DNA of 64,000 nt. Origin: Diospyros lotus (lineage: Eukaryota > Streptophyta > Magnoliopsida > Ericales > Ebenaceae). The stretch's first letter is position 1. Each line of letters opens with the position of its first letter. Positions 25,989 through 37,293 of this stretch are shown piece by piece. The stretch lies in contig NC_068344.1 of the NCBI RefSeq assembly GCF_014633365.1, positions 32,553,170 to 32,617,169 on the forward strand, given 5' to 3'. A model generated the notes under the pieces. It was not told where the DNA came from and made no database searches. It saw only the letters and a list, made by a program, of their open reading frames with translations. Made by a program: the position numbers and the translations under genes.

Positions 25989-26237
25989 AGTGCGAGCTGC
26001 GGACTGAGAGCTGCTCCAGTTGCCGCAACCTGTCTAGTTGTATTTCGGACGACCAAACGTCCCTTGAGAAACACTTCAAAGGGCACGTCTTGCCCGTACT
26101 GCTTTAAATGCGCACATTCCCCCATTACTGCGCGTGATCATGCCTGTGGGTCCCACGAGCTGTCGTGCGGCCGAGTTTCTTGGGGCATGCCATGAGCCAT
26201 TTTTTGATCCGACGGCCAGGATCTTCCGGGCAAAAAG

Positions 26238-26246
26238 TATAAATAG
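26238..26246 (+). promoter_or_regulatory. TATA box of the antisense gene in the gypsy element
   Basis: TATAAATAG in a G/C-rich context on the plus strand, about 500 bp before the ATG at 26742. A GGTGAGTT donor at 26416 and a TTTGTCGTAG acceptor ending at 26741, right before the ATG, suggest a 5' UTR intron of about 326 bp. Confidence 0.55.
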
Positions 26247-26741
26247 CGGGAGAGACTACCTTCTTCCCCCTTCGCTTTATCATTTCGAATTTTCGTTGTG
26301 TGCAAAGGCTCTTGTTCGTCTCCTTGCTCTGTCTCGATTGCGACCGCCTTTCCAGTTTTCGGGTGCCTTCGCCGCCATTCCCTGCTTCGGCATTTGCTTG
26401 TCTTCCGTTTATCCGGTGAGTTCCTCGCAACCCATTTAGTCTTGCTTTCTAGTTTACTGTCTCTCGGATTTATCCGCGTACTGCCTTCTTCGTGATGGCT
26501 ATGTGTCTTCCTCTGGTATTTAGAGCGTCGTTTGGCCCCCTTTTTGGCTTATGATTGTCGAAGCGAGCTTAGTCTTGCTTTTAGATATCCACTGGGCTTA
26601 AGTTTCTGGCCCCCCTGCTTTAGGCAGTGTCCTTACTTCGCAGTTTCGGCGTGACCTGATCGAATGGGGAGAGTCTAGGGCTTTTTTCTGTTTTGTGAGC
26701 GCCGGTCTGCTTCCAGCAGCCTGACTCTAATTTTGTCGTAG

Positions 26742-29598
26742 ATGTCCCTCTCAGGTTACAGGCGCCGCGATTACCAAATAGGAGACATGGATACCCCGAC
26801 TTCTTCGGAACCGTGTGAAGGATGGGAGGAGACGGTCCAAGAGCTTACCTCTCGGCGAGGTGGGGATGCTCGCGAGCTCGCTTCGTCAGTCTCAGCTGCT
26901 TCGTCTCAGCGATCTGGGGATGAGCGAGGAGCCCGCGAGGTGTTCGAGCGTCATCCTTCTAATGTGACCCTTGGCTAGGGGTGTTCATGGTGCGGTTTGG
27001 CCGGTCTGAACCATTTTCAGCAAACCAAATCGCTAGTGCGGTTTTCTGATCAAACCAGACCGCGGTCTGGTTTTGGTGTGGCCAAACCGCACCAAACCAG
27101 ACCGCATTTGCGGTCTGGTTTGGTGCGGTTTACCGCGGTTTGAAAATAATTATTAATAACATGTAATATAGTATAAAAATATTAGAAAGAATAATTATAT
27201 ACTATTATAAACTATTATAATCGGTTGGCAATTATAATAGTTATATATTATTATAAAAATTTTATAATAATAAGGGTTATAGGGGTTGTTGGGGTGATTT
27301 TTATAATAATATATTTTTTATATATTTTTTTTATATTTTCTTGGGCGGTTTGGTTTTAAACCAAACCGCTAACCATACAAACCGCAAACCGTGCAGTTTG
27401 TATAACCACCAAACCGTTTTGGACCGCAAAAAAAAAAAAAACCAACCGGTTCGGTTTGGTTTGGTTTGGTTTGGTCGGTTTCCGCGGTGCATCGGTTTTT
27501 TTGAACACCCCTACCCTTGGCGAGCTCATTTCTTGGGTCAATGAATATAATTTTCTTTCGACCTCTAGTGCCATGGTTCCTTCTCCTGAGAACCATGCTG
27601 CCAACCCTCCTAAATGGTTCATCGCTTTGAGCCTTCAACACCTGGAGTCTGGTTTTAGGCTTCCAGTCCCTTCTTATTTGATAGCTCTTCTAAACGACCT
27701 GAAGCTTTCACCCTTCCAGCTTACTCCGAACTCCTACTCACAACTCTCTTCGTTAGCCCTCCTTTTTAAGAGGGCAGGTCTTGAGCCTCCTTCCCCTAGG
27801 GTTATTAGGTCCCTTTTCTCCTTCAAGAGTTTAGGCGACGGGCTGTATTATCTCACAGCCCTAAATTCCAAGTATAAGAAGCTCTTGCCGAAGGGTAAGG
27901 CAAAGGGCAAATCCAATGTTGGGGCTTACAAGTCCCGGTGGTTTTTCGCCTCTTGCACTTCCCTTCACGAGCTCACGAGCTTCGGCTTTGTACAATGCCC
28001 AAGTAAGCGAGCTCACGCCCTTGTCTTTTTTCTTTATGCTCTTCTCTCGCTCTTTGACTGCCTGCCTTCTTTTTCAGATACCTCAGGTAAGAAGCCGAGC
28101 CTGACCAAGGACGAGGTCGAGCTTCTGGAGAAGGTCGGTGCTGTAAAGACGGACGCTGACGATATTGAGCCATCTGACGACCTACTTCGCAAGTTCGGGC
28201 TTGCTCCTTCCCTCGACGCAAAGGTGATAGAGAAGAGGGACGTCGGGATCCGGGGAAAAAGGGACGTCAAGTCGGCCCTTGACGAGGCTGATCGCAGCTC
28301 GAGCTCGAACGAAGGCGGTCAGAGAGAACAAGCCGGTTCATCAACGCCGAGGATAGTAAAGCTAAAATACGTTCCGCGCAACAAACCATCGGCGACCTCT
28401 ACCGCGGTTCCTCCAGCGCCAACCTTGCGAGCTCAGGTGGATGTGCCCAGGGTTGAAGGGCCTGCAGCCCCTACGGCCGAAGCCCTGGTGATTCCAACTG
28501 CTCAGCCCGCCACCGAGACAATCACAATCCGTGATTCCGAGGTGGTTGTGGCTACGTTTGCCCGTGGAAAGGCTTTGGTAGAAGAGGGTCAGGCAGCCTC
28601 GGCTTCTAGGAGCAAGAGGAAGGCTGCGTCGGCTTCGTCTCCCACCAGGGTCCAAGCCGGGAAGAAAAAAAAGGCTGTCGATCCCCCTATGGCAGCAGCT
28701 GAAGAGGTTTCCGCAAGAGGGGTCTACTTCGATCGCCTCCTGGACAACTTAAATAACGTTTTAGGCAACTCCGTCCGGTCTCTGGAGAAGGAGGACGTTA
28801 CGGGGGAAAGGCTTCCATTATATTCAGCTCGCCATGGTCTTCTGGTACGTCCTCCTTATTTTGCCGACCTTTCCTTTCCTTTCTATTCGTTTTGCTTAGC
28901 CTTTTCTGCTTGTTTTCCAGTCCGTTCTCAGCTGTGTGAAGCAAGCCGAGGAGCTCGCTGTTCTCCTTAGGGAGAAGGAGAAGCTCGCGACTTTGGCTGG
29001 GAAGTTGAAAGACGACAAAAAGAAGCTGCAAGACAACCTCACCTATCTGACAGAGGAAACTCGAAAGATACGGGTTTATTATGAGGGGCAGGAAGACCAG
29101 ATCGCGAGGGCTGAGGAGGCCAAGAAGAATGCCGAAGATAAGCTTTTTCGAGAGAAGTCTGCGAGTGCTCTTGCCCTTTGTGATTATAACGCGAAGCTTA
29201 AGAAGGCTTCGACCGAGCTGGAGGGGAGTCTAAAAGCGCAGCTGTTGGCTGAGGAGCGAGCTGAAGCTGCAGCCCGCGAGGTGGAGGGGCTCAAGAAGGA
29301 GCTTGCCCATAAAGAAGCTGAGGTCGGAGCCCGGGTAGCCAAGGAGCGCGAGGATGCTGCCTCAGAGAACTCAGTCGAATTTTTGTATACTTTGTGGACA
29401 TTTCGTCCTGAGCTGGACATCTCCTTCTTCGGCGAGGATGCTGTCCAGGAGTTCGCAAGGTTTTCAGCTGAGGCAGCTGAAAAAGAGGCTGCCGGGGTTT
29501 CTAGTCAGCCCGACCAGCCCGATCAACTCGAGGCTGCTCCTTCTACTGAAGATGTTCCCGCTCAGCTTGACGAAAATGCGGCTCCTCCTCCTAGCTAG
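26742..29598 (+). pseudogene. Antisense gene of the Tat-type element (Transposase_28-like), split by a MITE
   Basis: Plus-strand gene opposite to gag-pol. Coding parts 26742-26975, 27522-28002, 28078-28844 and 28921-29598 join in phase, about 719 residues once the MITE and one copy of its 8-bp duplication are left out. Introns of 75 and 76 bp have GT-AG borders. The first third carries the motif ..GFRLPVPSYLIALLNDL.. plus LSPFQLTPNS, as in the Pfam family Transposase_28 (putative gypsy type transposon). The middle is rich in Ala, Ser, Lys and Pro. The last exon is a long Glu/Lys/Ala coiled coil (KQAEELAVLLREKEKLATL..), followed by an acidic, Pro-rich end. No stop was seen apart from the MITE. 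The role of these antisense proteins is unknown; a structural role in the particle or silencing of gag-pol by antisense RNA are guesses. Confidence 0.8.
26976..27513. mobile_element. hAT-type MITE inside the antisense gene
   Basis: 538 bp with terminal inverted repeat TAGGGGTGTTCA / TGAACACCCCTA and an exact 8-bp duplication CCCTTGGC (26968-26975 and 27514-27521). Subterminal parts are rich in GCGGTTTGG/CCAAACCGC blocks in both orientations; the middle is AT-rich. No coding capacity. This end sequence and duplication size are typical of hAT-derived MITEs. Confidence 0.9.
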
Positions 29599-30354
29599 GG
29601 TTTTTCCTTGTATTTTTGTTTGTAAGACATTTTTCTTTTAACAAAGTCTTCATGCTTCATGTGTGTTTTCTCCCTGCAAGCTTTTATTTGACTGAACTTT
29701 GGCGCTCTCGGTGGTTAGGCCTTGGTAGATCGATCCTCAAATCGCAACCTTAGATTCACAAATAATTGAAGTAAATCTAATAAAAACTTTGAAGAGGCGA
29801 AACTTAAACCTGACTTGTCGTGTAGCGATGTTGGACCATGTCAAAGCGAGCTTTAGCTAGCTTTAGGTCGTAGGTCCGCGTAAGAAGTTTTTTCGATCCG
29901 TCCAAAGAATCAGGAATCACCTTAGCGAGCTTGTAAACTGAGCTTGTAGACTTGGTGTATCCCCCTTCCCCCTAGCTCGCAGTTCGTTGTGCGGACTGGG
30001 AGCTAATGCCGACTTTCTCTTCCCTTTGCGAAGTTTGACCGTCGTCTTGGGACTTGTCATATTCTCGGGAATAATTGCCGGTTTTTGGGAATAGCCGTTG
30101 GTCCCGGGAACCGGGGCTACCATTATAGCTCCAATTTTCTTGGTTTGACTTTGCTTTTCTCTTCCCCATAGCCTTGGTTTATAAATAGCCTGATATGACC
30201 CCTTGAGACGTACTTCATGAGGTTCATTTCTTTTTATCCTGGCGACGGTGCTTCAGCTGCGATCCCCATGCAGTGCGGTAATCTTCTTCAGAAGGTTGCT
30301 AAGATTGGGGAAGAATTGCTGAAGGTCGGACGGATCGGGAGATACCGCTCGTTC

Positions 30355-30432
30355 TGCCATCGCCCTGGTGTATATTCTGAGACAGTTTTTCGGTTGAAAT
30401 CTGTATCAGAATATACACCAAGGGCAATGGCG
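30355..30432. repeat. Inverted repeat, about 31-bp arms, 15-bp loop
   Basis: Left arm 30355-30385 and right arm 30401-30432 pair with a perfect core GGTGTATATTCTGA / TCAGAATATACACC and a few mismatches outside it. The loop is 30386-30400. As RNA from either strand it would fold into one long hairpin. Confidence 0.85.
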
Positions 30433-31041
30433 GTGGAGAGCTGCTTTTCTGCAGGTGAAGTCCACCGTGGGAGGGCGTTTGGAGCTGACAACTTCTTCGT
30501 AGGAGAGCAGAGACCGTTGCGGGCTCGGGCTACCTTGTAGCTTATGTAGGCGTTTTTCCTTCACATTGTAGCTTGGTAGATAGTTCTTGTATGACACGTT
30601 CTCTGTAATAACATATTCGTTCGCTTTGATTTAATCCCGGATTCTTGAAGAGCAGTTTCTCGAACGATTGTTTTTTTTTTTTTTATAGATCGTTTGATCG
30701 TTGGTCGCAAATGGTCCGTCCTTAATGCTTTGCTTAGCTAAGTAGTAGGTTGCGAATAACACCTAAGCGCTTTAGCTACCTTGCTGACGAGCCTGAAGTG
30801 CTGATTTTCAGTGTATCCAGGAGCTTTTTATGATCGGATTAAGTCGAGAGATCAGTAGCTCGTAGGTCGCGTTTGTTGCGTATAGCTGCTTCCCAAGCCA
30901 GGGTAATAAGAATAACCAAATCGGTCATCGTCTCTGCCCAGAATTTAGTCAAGATGAATGTCCGGATAGGTCGCGGAATGTCTTTAGCTAATTTTCCGCA
31001 TAGTATATAGGGGAATAGCTTCGCGTTAAATTGAAGATCTT

Positions 31042-31283
31042 GCCAAGATATATGTCCAGGTAGGTCGCATAGCGACCTCAGCTAACATACCAGGGCACTT
31101 CCGTAAATTCGCGTAGAAATTGAAAATCTGGCCAAGATATATGTCCAGGTAGGTCGCATAGCGACCTCAGCTAACATACCATGGCGCTACTTGTAAATTT
31201 GCGTAGAATTTGAAAATCCGGCCAAGATATATGTCCAGGTAGGTCGCATAGCGACCTCAGCTAACATACCATGGCGCTGCTTG
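31042..31283. repeat. Tandem repeat, about 89-bp unit
   Basis: Units start with GCCAAGATATATGTCCAGGT at 31042, 31131 and 31221, each followed by AGGTCGCATAGCGACCTCAG and CTAACATACCA. The last unit is partial, and a diverged unit precedes the array near 30955. Related units occur at 62060-62365. Confidence 0.9.
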
Positions 31284-31686
31284 TAGTTGGCTCGGGAGGG
31301 GACACCTAGGTAGACCGCAGACCATGATTTTTATTCAAGATGAAAGGGGGTCTCAGCTAGTGATCCCTTTGCCCGAGGTGGAAGTGGTTGCCCAGGTAGG
31401 CGCCAAACCGTGACATTGGGTCAAGATGAATGGGCCTCAGCTAGCGAACCACGACCTAGGGGAGGACCAAGAGGAATGCTCAGATAAGCCACAAACCATA
31501 GCCCGTCGACTAAGATGAATGGGCCCCAGCTCGCAAACCATGGTTTTTTACCCCTTCCCCAAAAAATGTTAAAGTGCTGTAGTGGAGGACAGGTAACAAA
31601 GTTCGACAAAGTTGATCAGCCAGAAATTTATTAATCTCAATCGAGCTTAAAAAATTTTAACATAAAACATAAGAATGGAAACACTT

Positions 31687-34600
31687 TTACTGATGGTAGG
31701 GGCAGAGGTGCTCCGCGTTCCAGGCTCGCGGGAGGACAGCTCTATCCATGTTGGCCAGATGGTATGCCCCGTTTCCCAAGTCCTCGTGGATAACAAAAGG
31801 TCCTTCCCAGTTCGGGCCTAGCGTGCCGTCACTGGCTTTTCGACCGCCGATGAGTACTAGGCGTAGCACACGGTCTCCGAGCTTGTATCGTCTGACCCGA
31901 ACTTTTCTGTTGTAGTAACGCGCTACCCTTTGTTGGTAGATGGCGATCCGTAGGCGAGCTGTGTCTCTAGCCTCCTCAAGTAGATCTAGATTCGCGGCTA
32001 GGAGTTCGTCATTTCCCTCCGGGTTAAAGGTGGCTCTTCGCTGACTGGTCACCTTGTGTTCAGCTGGGATCATCGCCTCAGACCCATAGACCAACGAGAA
32101 AGGAGTCTCAGCTGTGCTAGTTCGAGCTGTCGTCCGATACGCCCAAAGCACCGTTTGTAGTTCGTCCGCCCAAGCGCCCTTCCTGTTTTCCAGCTTCGTC
32201 TTCAGGGCGTGCTTGATTATCTTGTTGACTGCTTCGACCTGCCCATTGGCCTGGGGGTGGTCTACGGCCGTGAAGCTCTTTTGGATTCCCAATGATTCGC
32301 AGAATTGGATGAATTGCTCGCTGGTGAATTGAGTTCCGTTGTCTGTGACTATCTGCTGTGGGACCCCAAACCTGCAAATGATATTATTCCAGACAAATTT
32401 TTGTACCTTGGAGCTGGAGATTTCAGCGAGCTCTTTCGCTTCGGCTCATTTGGTGAAGTAATCAACTGCCACGATGGCATGCTTGCAATTGCCACGAGCT
32501 GTTGGGAGCGGCCCAATCAGGTCCATACCCCAGACAGCAAACGGCCACGAGCTGTTCATCTGTTGAAGGTAGGCCGGTGGAGCCCGCGGGACATTAGCGA
32601 ACCGTTGGCACTTGTCACACTTTTTCACCAAGTTGATCGCGTTTTGTTTCATCATAGGCCAATAGAATCCCTGCCGAAGGGCCTTCTGGGCTAGTAACAG
32701 AGCCCCGGCGTGGTTGCCGCAATGCCCAGTATGTATTTCATCCAGCACGGTCTGACAGTCAGAGCCCTCAATACACCTTAACAATGGAGCTGTGAATCCT
32801 CGCTTATACAACACCTCATCGTAGATACAGTAGCGAGTGGCTCGAGCTCGCAGTCTGCGCGTTTCTAGTTTATCTGTCGGTAGCTTTCCTTCCCGTAGGT
32901 ACTCCAGAATGGGGTTCATCCATGAGCCCTGGGATGCGTGAATCACCATCGTCTCGGCCGGTTGCTCCATGCTAGGGGCGGCTAAAAACTCCACCGGTAT
33001 AGCCCCTAGAAACTCTGTATCTCGCGCAGTAACTAGCCGAGCCAGTGCATCTGCATGGGAATTCTGAGAGCGTGGAATTTGGCGTACCTCGAACCGTTGG
33101 AAAGGAACTAGAAGTTCACGTACTTTGAGCAGGTATGCTGCCATCTTCACCCCCTTGGCCTGATATTCCCCGCGTATTTGGTTGACAACGAGCTGGGAAT
33201 CGCTGAAAATTATCAGTGCTTCAGCTCGCACCTCCTTTGCCAAGCGCAGCCCTGCGAGCAGCGCCTCGTACTCGGCCTCGTTATTAGTAGCTCGGAAACC
33301 GAATCGCAGGACGCATAGTATTCTGTGGCCCTCCGGGCTTATTAGCATAACTCCTGCCCTAGCTCCTTGCTCGCTCGACGACCCGTCAACGTACAACTCC
33401 CAGGACGGTCCTTCCGAGGTCTCTCCTTCTACTCGGGTCATTTCAGTGAATTCAGCGATAAAATCCGCCAGTGCCTGCCCCTTGATTGCCACTCTTGGTT
33501 TGTATTCCAAGTCGAACTGAGCGAGCTCAATTGCCCATTTCAGCAGGCGGCCCGATGTGTCTGGCTTCTGCAAAATCTGCCTCAAGGGGTACTTAGTTAG
33601 AACATCGATCTGATGGGCCTGGAAATAAGGACGTAATTTCCTCGATGCTATGACCAAGCAGTATGCGAGCTTCTCCATCGGTGTGTACCTCGTTTCTGCG
33701 TCCACTAACCTCTTGCTAATATAATAAACGGGGTATTGCACCCCTTCTTCCTCCCGAACCAAGGCTGCGCTGAGAGCATGCGCCGACACTCCTAGGTAGA
33801 TCACCAGTTTTTACCCATCTCGGGGTTTTGAAAGCAGCGGAGCTTGCCCCATATACTCCTTCAGCTGCTAGAAGGCGAGCTCGCACTCCTCACTCCAGCT
33901 GAAACCTTGGGCTTTTCGCAACGTATTGAAGAAAGGGATGCACTTGTCGGTTGCCTTGGAGATAAATCGGTTTAGTGCAGTGACCTGGCCGATAAGGCTC
34001 TGCACGTCCTTCATTCTTACAGGCGACCTCATATCCAAAAGGGCTTTTATTTTTTCTGGATTGGCCTCGATACCTCTGCTGTTGACCATGAATCCCAAGA
34101 ACCTCCCGGAAGCCACCCCAAATGCACATTTTAGTGGGTTTAGCTTCATATTGTAGCTCCTGAGGATCTTGAATGTTTCTCCCAAATTACGAACATGATC
34201 TGCGACCTGCTCAGACTTAACCAGCATATCGTCAACGTATACCTCCATTATTTTCCCAATCTGCGCTTCGAACATCATATTCACAAGTCTCTGGTAGGTC
34301 GCCCCAGCATTCTTCAACCCGAACGGCATGACCTTATAACAGTATAGCCCGCGATCGGTGATAAACGACGTGTGTTCCTCCTCGTTAGGATTCATGGGGA
34401 TCTGGTTGTATCCCGAGTAGGCGTCCATGAAACTGAGGAGCTGATGCCCCGCTGTTGCATCCACGAGCTGGTCAATTCTTGGGAGGGGGAAACTGTCCTT
34501 CGGGCAGGCTTTATTTAAGTTGGTGAAGTCGACGCAGGTCCTCCACTTCCCATTCTTCTTTTTTACCAGCACTGGGTTGGCTACCCAGACTGGGTAGTGA

Positions 34601-37254
34601 GCCTCTCTGATAAACCCATTAGCCAGGAGCTTATCCACCTCCTCTTTAAGGGCGGCGTAGTGTTCTAGAGTCATTGGTCTCCTCTTCTGGCGCACAAGCT
34701 TGTAGCTGGGGTTTATGTTGAGTCTGTGCGACATGACCTCTGGTGCTATCCCCACCATGTCTTCGTGATTCCACGCAAATACATCCAGGTTAGTCTTAAG
34801 GAATTCAATAAGTTGGCATTTTACCTCGGGGGCCAGATTCTTTCCGAGCTTCAGGCATCTTTCAGCGTCCACCTCGCTGATCGGGACCTCTTCGAGTTCT
34901 TCCACCGGGCCGGTGGCCTTGTCGCAATCCACTTCTCTGGGATCCAGGTCGTAACTCACCCCGCTCCAACTTAAAGGTCGCTGCGCTCCCTCTGTGACCA
35001 CATTTACTTTCTTTCCTCTGGTCCCCATCTTGACCGCGTCCTCGTAGCAACGTCTTGCGAGGTGCTGCTCTCCCCTCACGCATCCAGTTCCGTTGGTGGT
35101 TGGAAACTTGACGGTCAGCACTCTGGTCGAGGTGACCATATCCAACTCGTTCATCACCGGCCTCCCGAGCACGACGTTGTATGCTGAGGGGTAGTCAATG
35201 ATTAGAAACTCCGCAAGCGCTGTGGCTTCACGACCTTCGCCCCCAATTGTGAATGGGAGCTTAACTCGTCCCATGGGGACGACTGCATCTCCCGTGAACC
35301 CGAAAAGTGGCTCTGGGGATGGGCCCAACTGTTCGGGCCCGAGTCCCATCTGGTCGAAACAGGCCCTGTACATCACGTTCACCGAGCTGCCGGTGTCCAC
35401 CATTATTCTTCGCACCTCCATGTTGCCGAGGGCGTCATTGTGTGGCCAGTGTATGTCCCTGGCGTCCTCCTCGGAGAAAGTGATTTCTTTCACCGCCATC
35501 CTAGCTCGCTTTGATGATCCCATCTGCTCGCTAGATCCTGCCACTAGGACATGATTAGCCTCGCGTACGTACCTTTCGTGCGACCTGTTCGATGTGCCTG
35601 TGAGGTGAGAACCGCCGTGGATCGTATAGATCATCCGAACTGCTGGTGCGCGCTCATCCTCGGGGGGCGATCGTTGTTGATTCGCCCGCTGGGGTGGCTG
35701 ATTTGCAGGTCGCACCACATAGTCTCGCAGCCGGCCCCTTCGAATCAGTTCTTTAATTGCATCCTTCAAAGCGTAACATTCAGAGGTGTTGTGCCCCACC
35801 TCGCTGTGATACGCACAAAATTTCTCCCTATTTCTGAACTTGTTGGGAGTTTTTATCGGGTTTGGCCTCCCGAAATCCTCTCTTCTCCTTTCCATGGCGA
35901 AGATCCTTTCTTGAGAATCTGATAGGGCCGTATAGTTGTTGAAACGGCCTTGTCTCGGAGGTCGGTCCTCTTGTTCTTCCCGCCGAGCTCGCTTGGCTAC
36001 CTGGTTGTTAGACCGCTCTCCTCGGTTGTCCTTTCTGTTTCCCCCGTCGTTCCTTTTCCTGTCTCGGTTAGAGCTTCCGACTTCCTCTCTATGTCCGGCG
36101 GGCTTCTTCGAACCGAACGCTTCTTCCCATCGGATCTCCTTTGCAGCTCGTTCATAGAACTCTCCCAGATCCGCAACGGGGGATTTATAGATGCTCTCGT
36201 AGATCTTCCCGTCTTTCCTAAGACCTGCCGAGATGGCCGTTAGGATACTTTCATCCGAGGGACTTTCGACGTTACTCACCTCGCGCCGGAACTTGGCGAT
36301 GTAATCTTTGAGGGACTCGCCCGACCTTTGGAAGACCTTGGCGAGGTGGCATGGCGGGGCGAGCTATCGTCTCAGGGCTCTGTACTGCCCGAGGAACTTC
36401 CGCTGGCATTCTTCTCAACTGCCAATGCTGCGAGACGGGAGGCTTCTGAGCCAGGCGCGCGGGATGTCGCCCAAGGTCGCGGGGAATACCTGGCACTTCA
36501 CCAGCGAGCTGGTGGTCTGCAGATCCATCTGGACATTGAATGCGTCCAGGTGGTCATAGGGGTCGCTATCTCCGTTATACTGTGGTATGCTCGGAACCTT
36601 GAATCTCTTGGGGAGAGCTTCGAGTTCAACTTCCTTTGTGAATGGCGTCCGTTCTCCATAGCCACTATTTTGGCCACGAACTCCTTGTCGTGCCTCCAGT
36701 TCTTGCACCCTTTGGAGCAACTCCTCAACGGCGGTGTCCTGGTCCACAGACCGTTGGAGCTGCGATCTCCTGCTTCCTCTCCCCGGTGAGCGACGTGACA
36801 GGAGGTCCGCATCCTTGGACCTTGAATTAGAGGAATTTACTGACCTTTCTGGCTAAGGAACTCTATCGGCTTCTCTTTCGTTTGGCGGGGGTCTTTCCTC
36901 TCGCGGGTGGCGAGGTCTTCGGGGTGACAGCGACTCTGGTTGTCTCGGGACCATTTGCAGCTGGGCTCGGGCAAGGGCCCTGACCGCATCAGCGAGCTGC
37001 CTAACAGTATTCTCCAGAGCCTCCTGACACCGCTGCCAGGCCTAAACCGCCTCTACTCCGACGGTTGGGGCGACAGGTTGGGCCGGAGCCCGTGGGGGCA
37101 TTCCGGTAGTGACTCCGGTAGCCAGTGGAACCAGGGTTTCCGTCGCGGGGGCGACGGATCCCATGACAAGTGGATCATCGTGCGGTTGGTTGTGATGATT
37201 TTCAGGCAAATCGGCGATTGCGTCAGAGCTTCGTGCATTCCTTCCTCTTGCCAT
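31687..37254 (-). pseudogene. gag-pol polyprotein of the gypsy element, seven stops
   Basis: One minus-strand frame of 1856 codons from ATG 37254 to the stop at 31687. In order: coiled/linker N-terminus; gag core near 36650-36190; zinc knuckle near 35785-35826 (CAYHSEVGHNTSEC); protease DTGSS near 35380-35400; reverse transcriptase YVDDML near 34225-34245; RNase H (LYVDGSSS..) near 33390; integrase zinc part near 32600-32740, catalytic part, and C-terminus (..WEGPFVIHEDLGNGAYHL). In-frame stops at 37042-37044 (TAG), 36853-36855 (TAG), 36415-36417 (TGA), 36364-36366 (TAG), 33868-33870 (TAG), 33811-33813 (TAA) and 32446-32448 (TGA). No frameshift was needed to follow the frame. The domain order is that of Ty3/gypsy; the product would have copied and inserted the element. 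Confidence 0.92.
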
Positions 37255-37293
37255 TGCTATCGATCAGTGCAGGCCCTCCTTCTAGCGCTAAGA

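Larger units (their letters stand above)
29599..31686. other. Noncoding region between antisense gene and integrase end
   Basis: About 2.1 kb without a long gene. It holds a strong hairpin (30355-30432), a tandem array (31042-31283) and a stretch of GAAC/CAGCTAGCGAACCACG-type segments (31310-31560). That last stretch is shared with 62390-62645 of the second gypsy element. Confidence 0.6.

Noticed and set aside
35198..36243. Plus-strand open frames opposite gag-pol
   Set aside because: Shadow frames of a G/C-rich coding strand; motifs of protease and gag are on the minus strand.
37255..37293. Primer binding site for the gypsy element
   Set aside because: The short leader (starts TCTTAGCGCTAGAAGG on the minus strand) has no clean TGG start that could be tied to a specific tRNA without a search.
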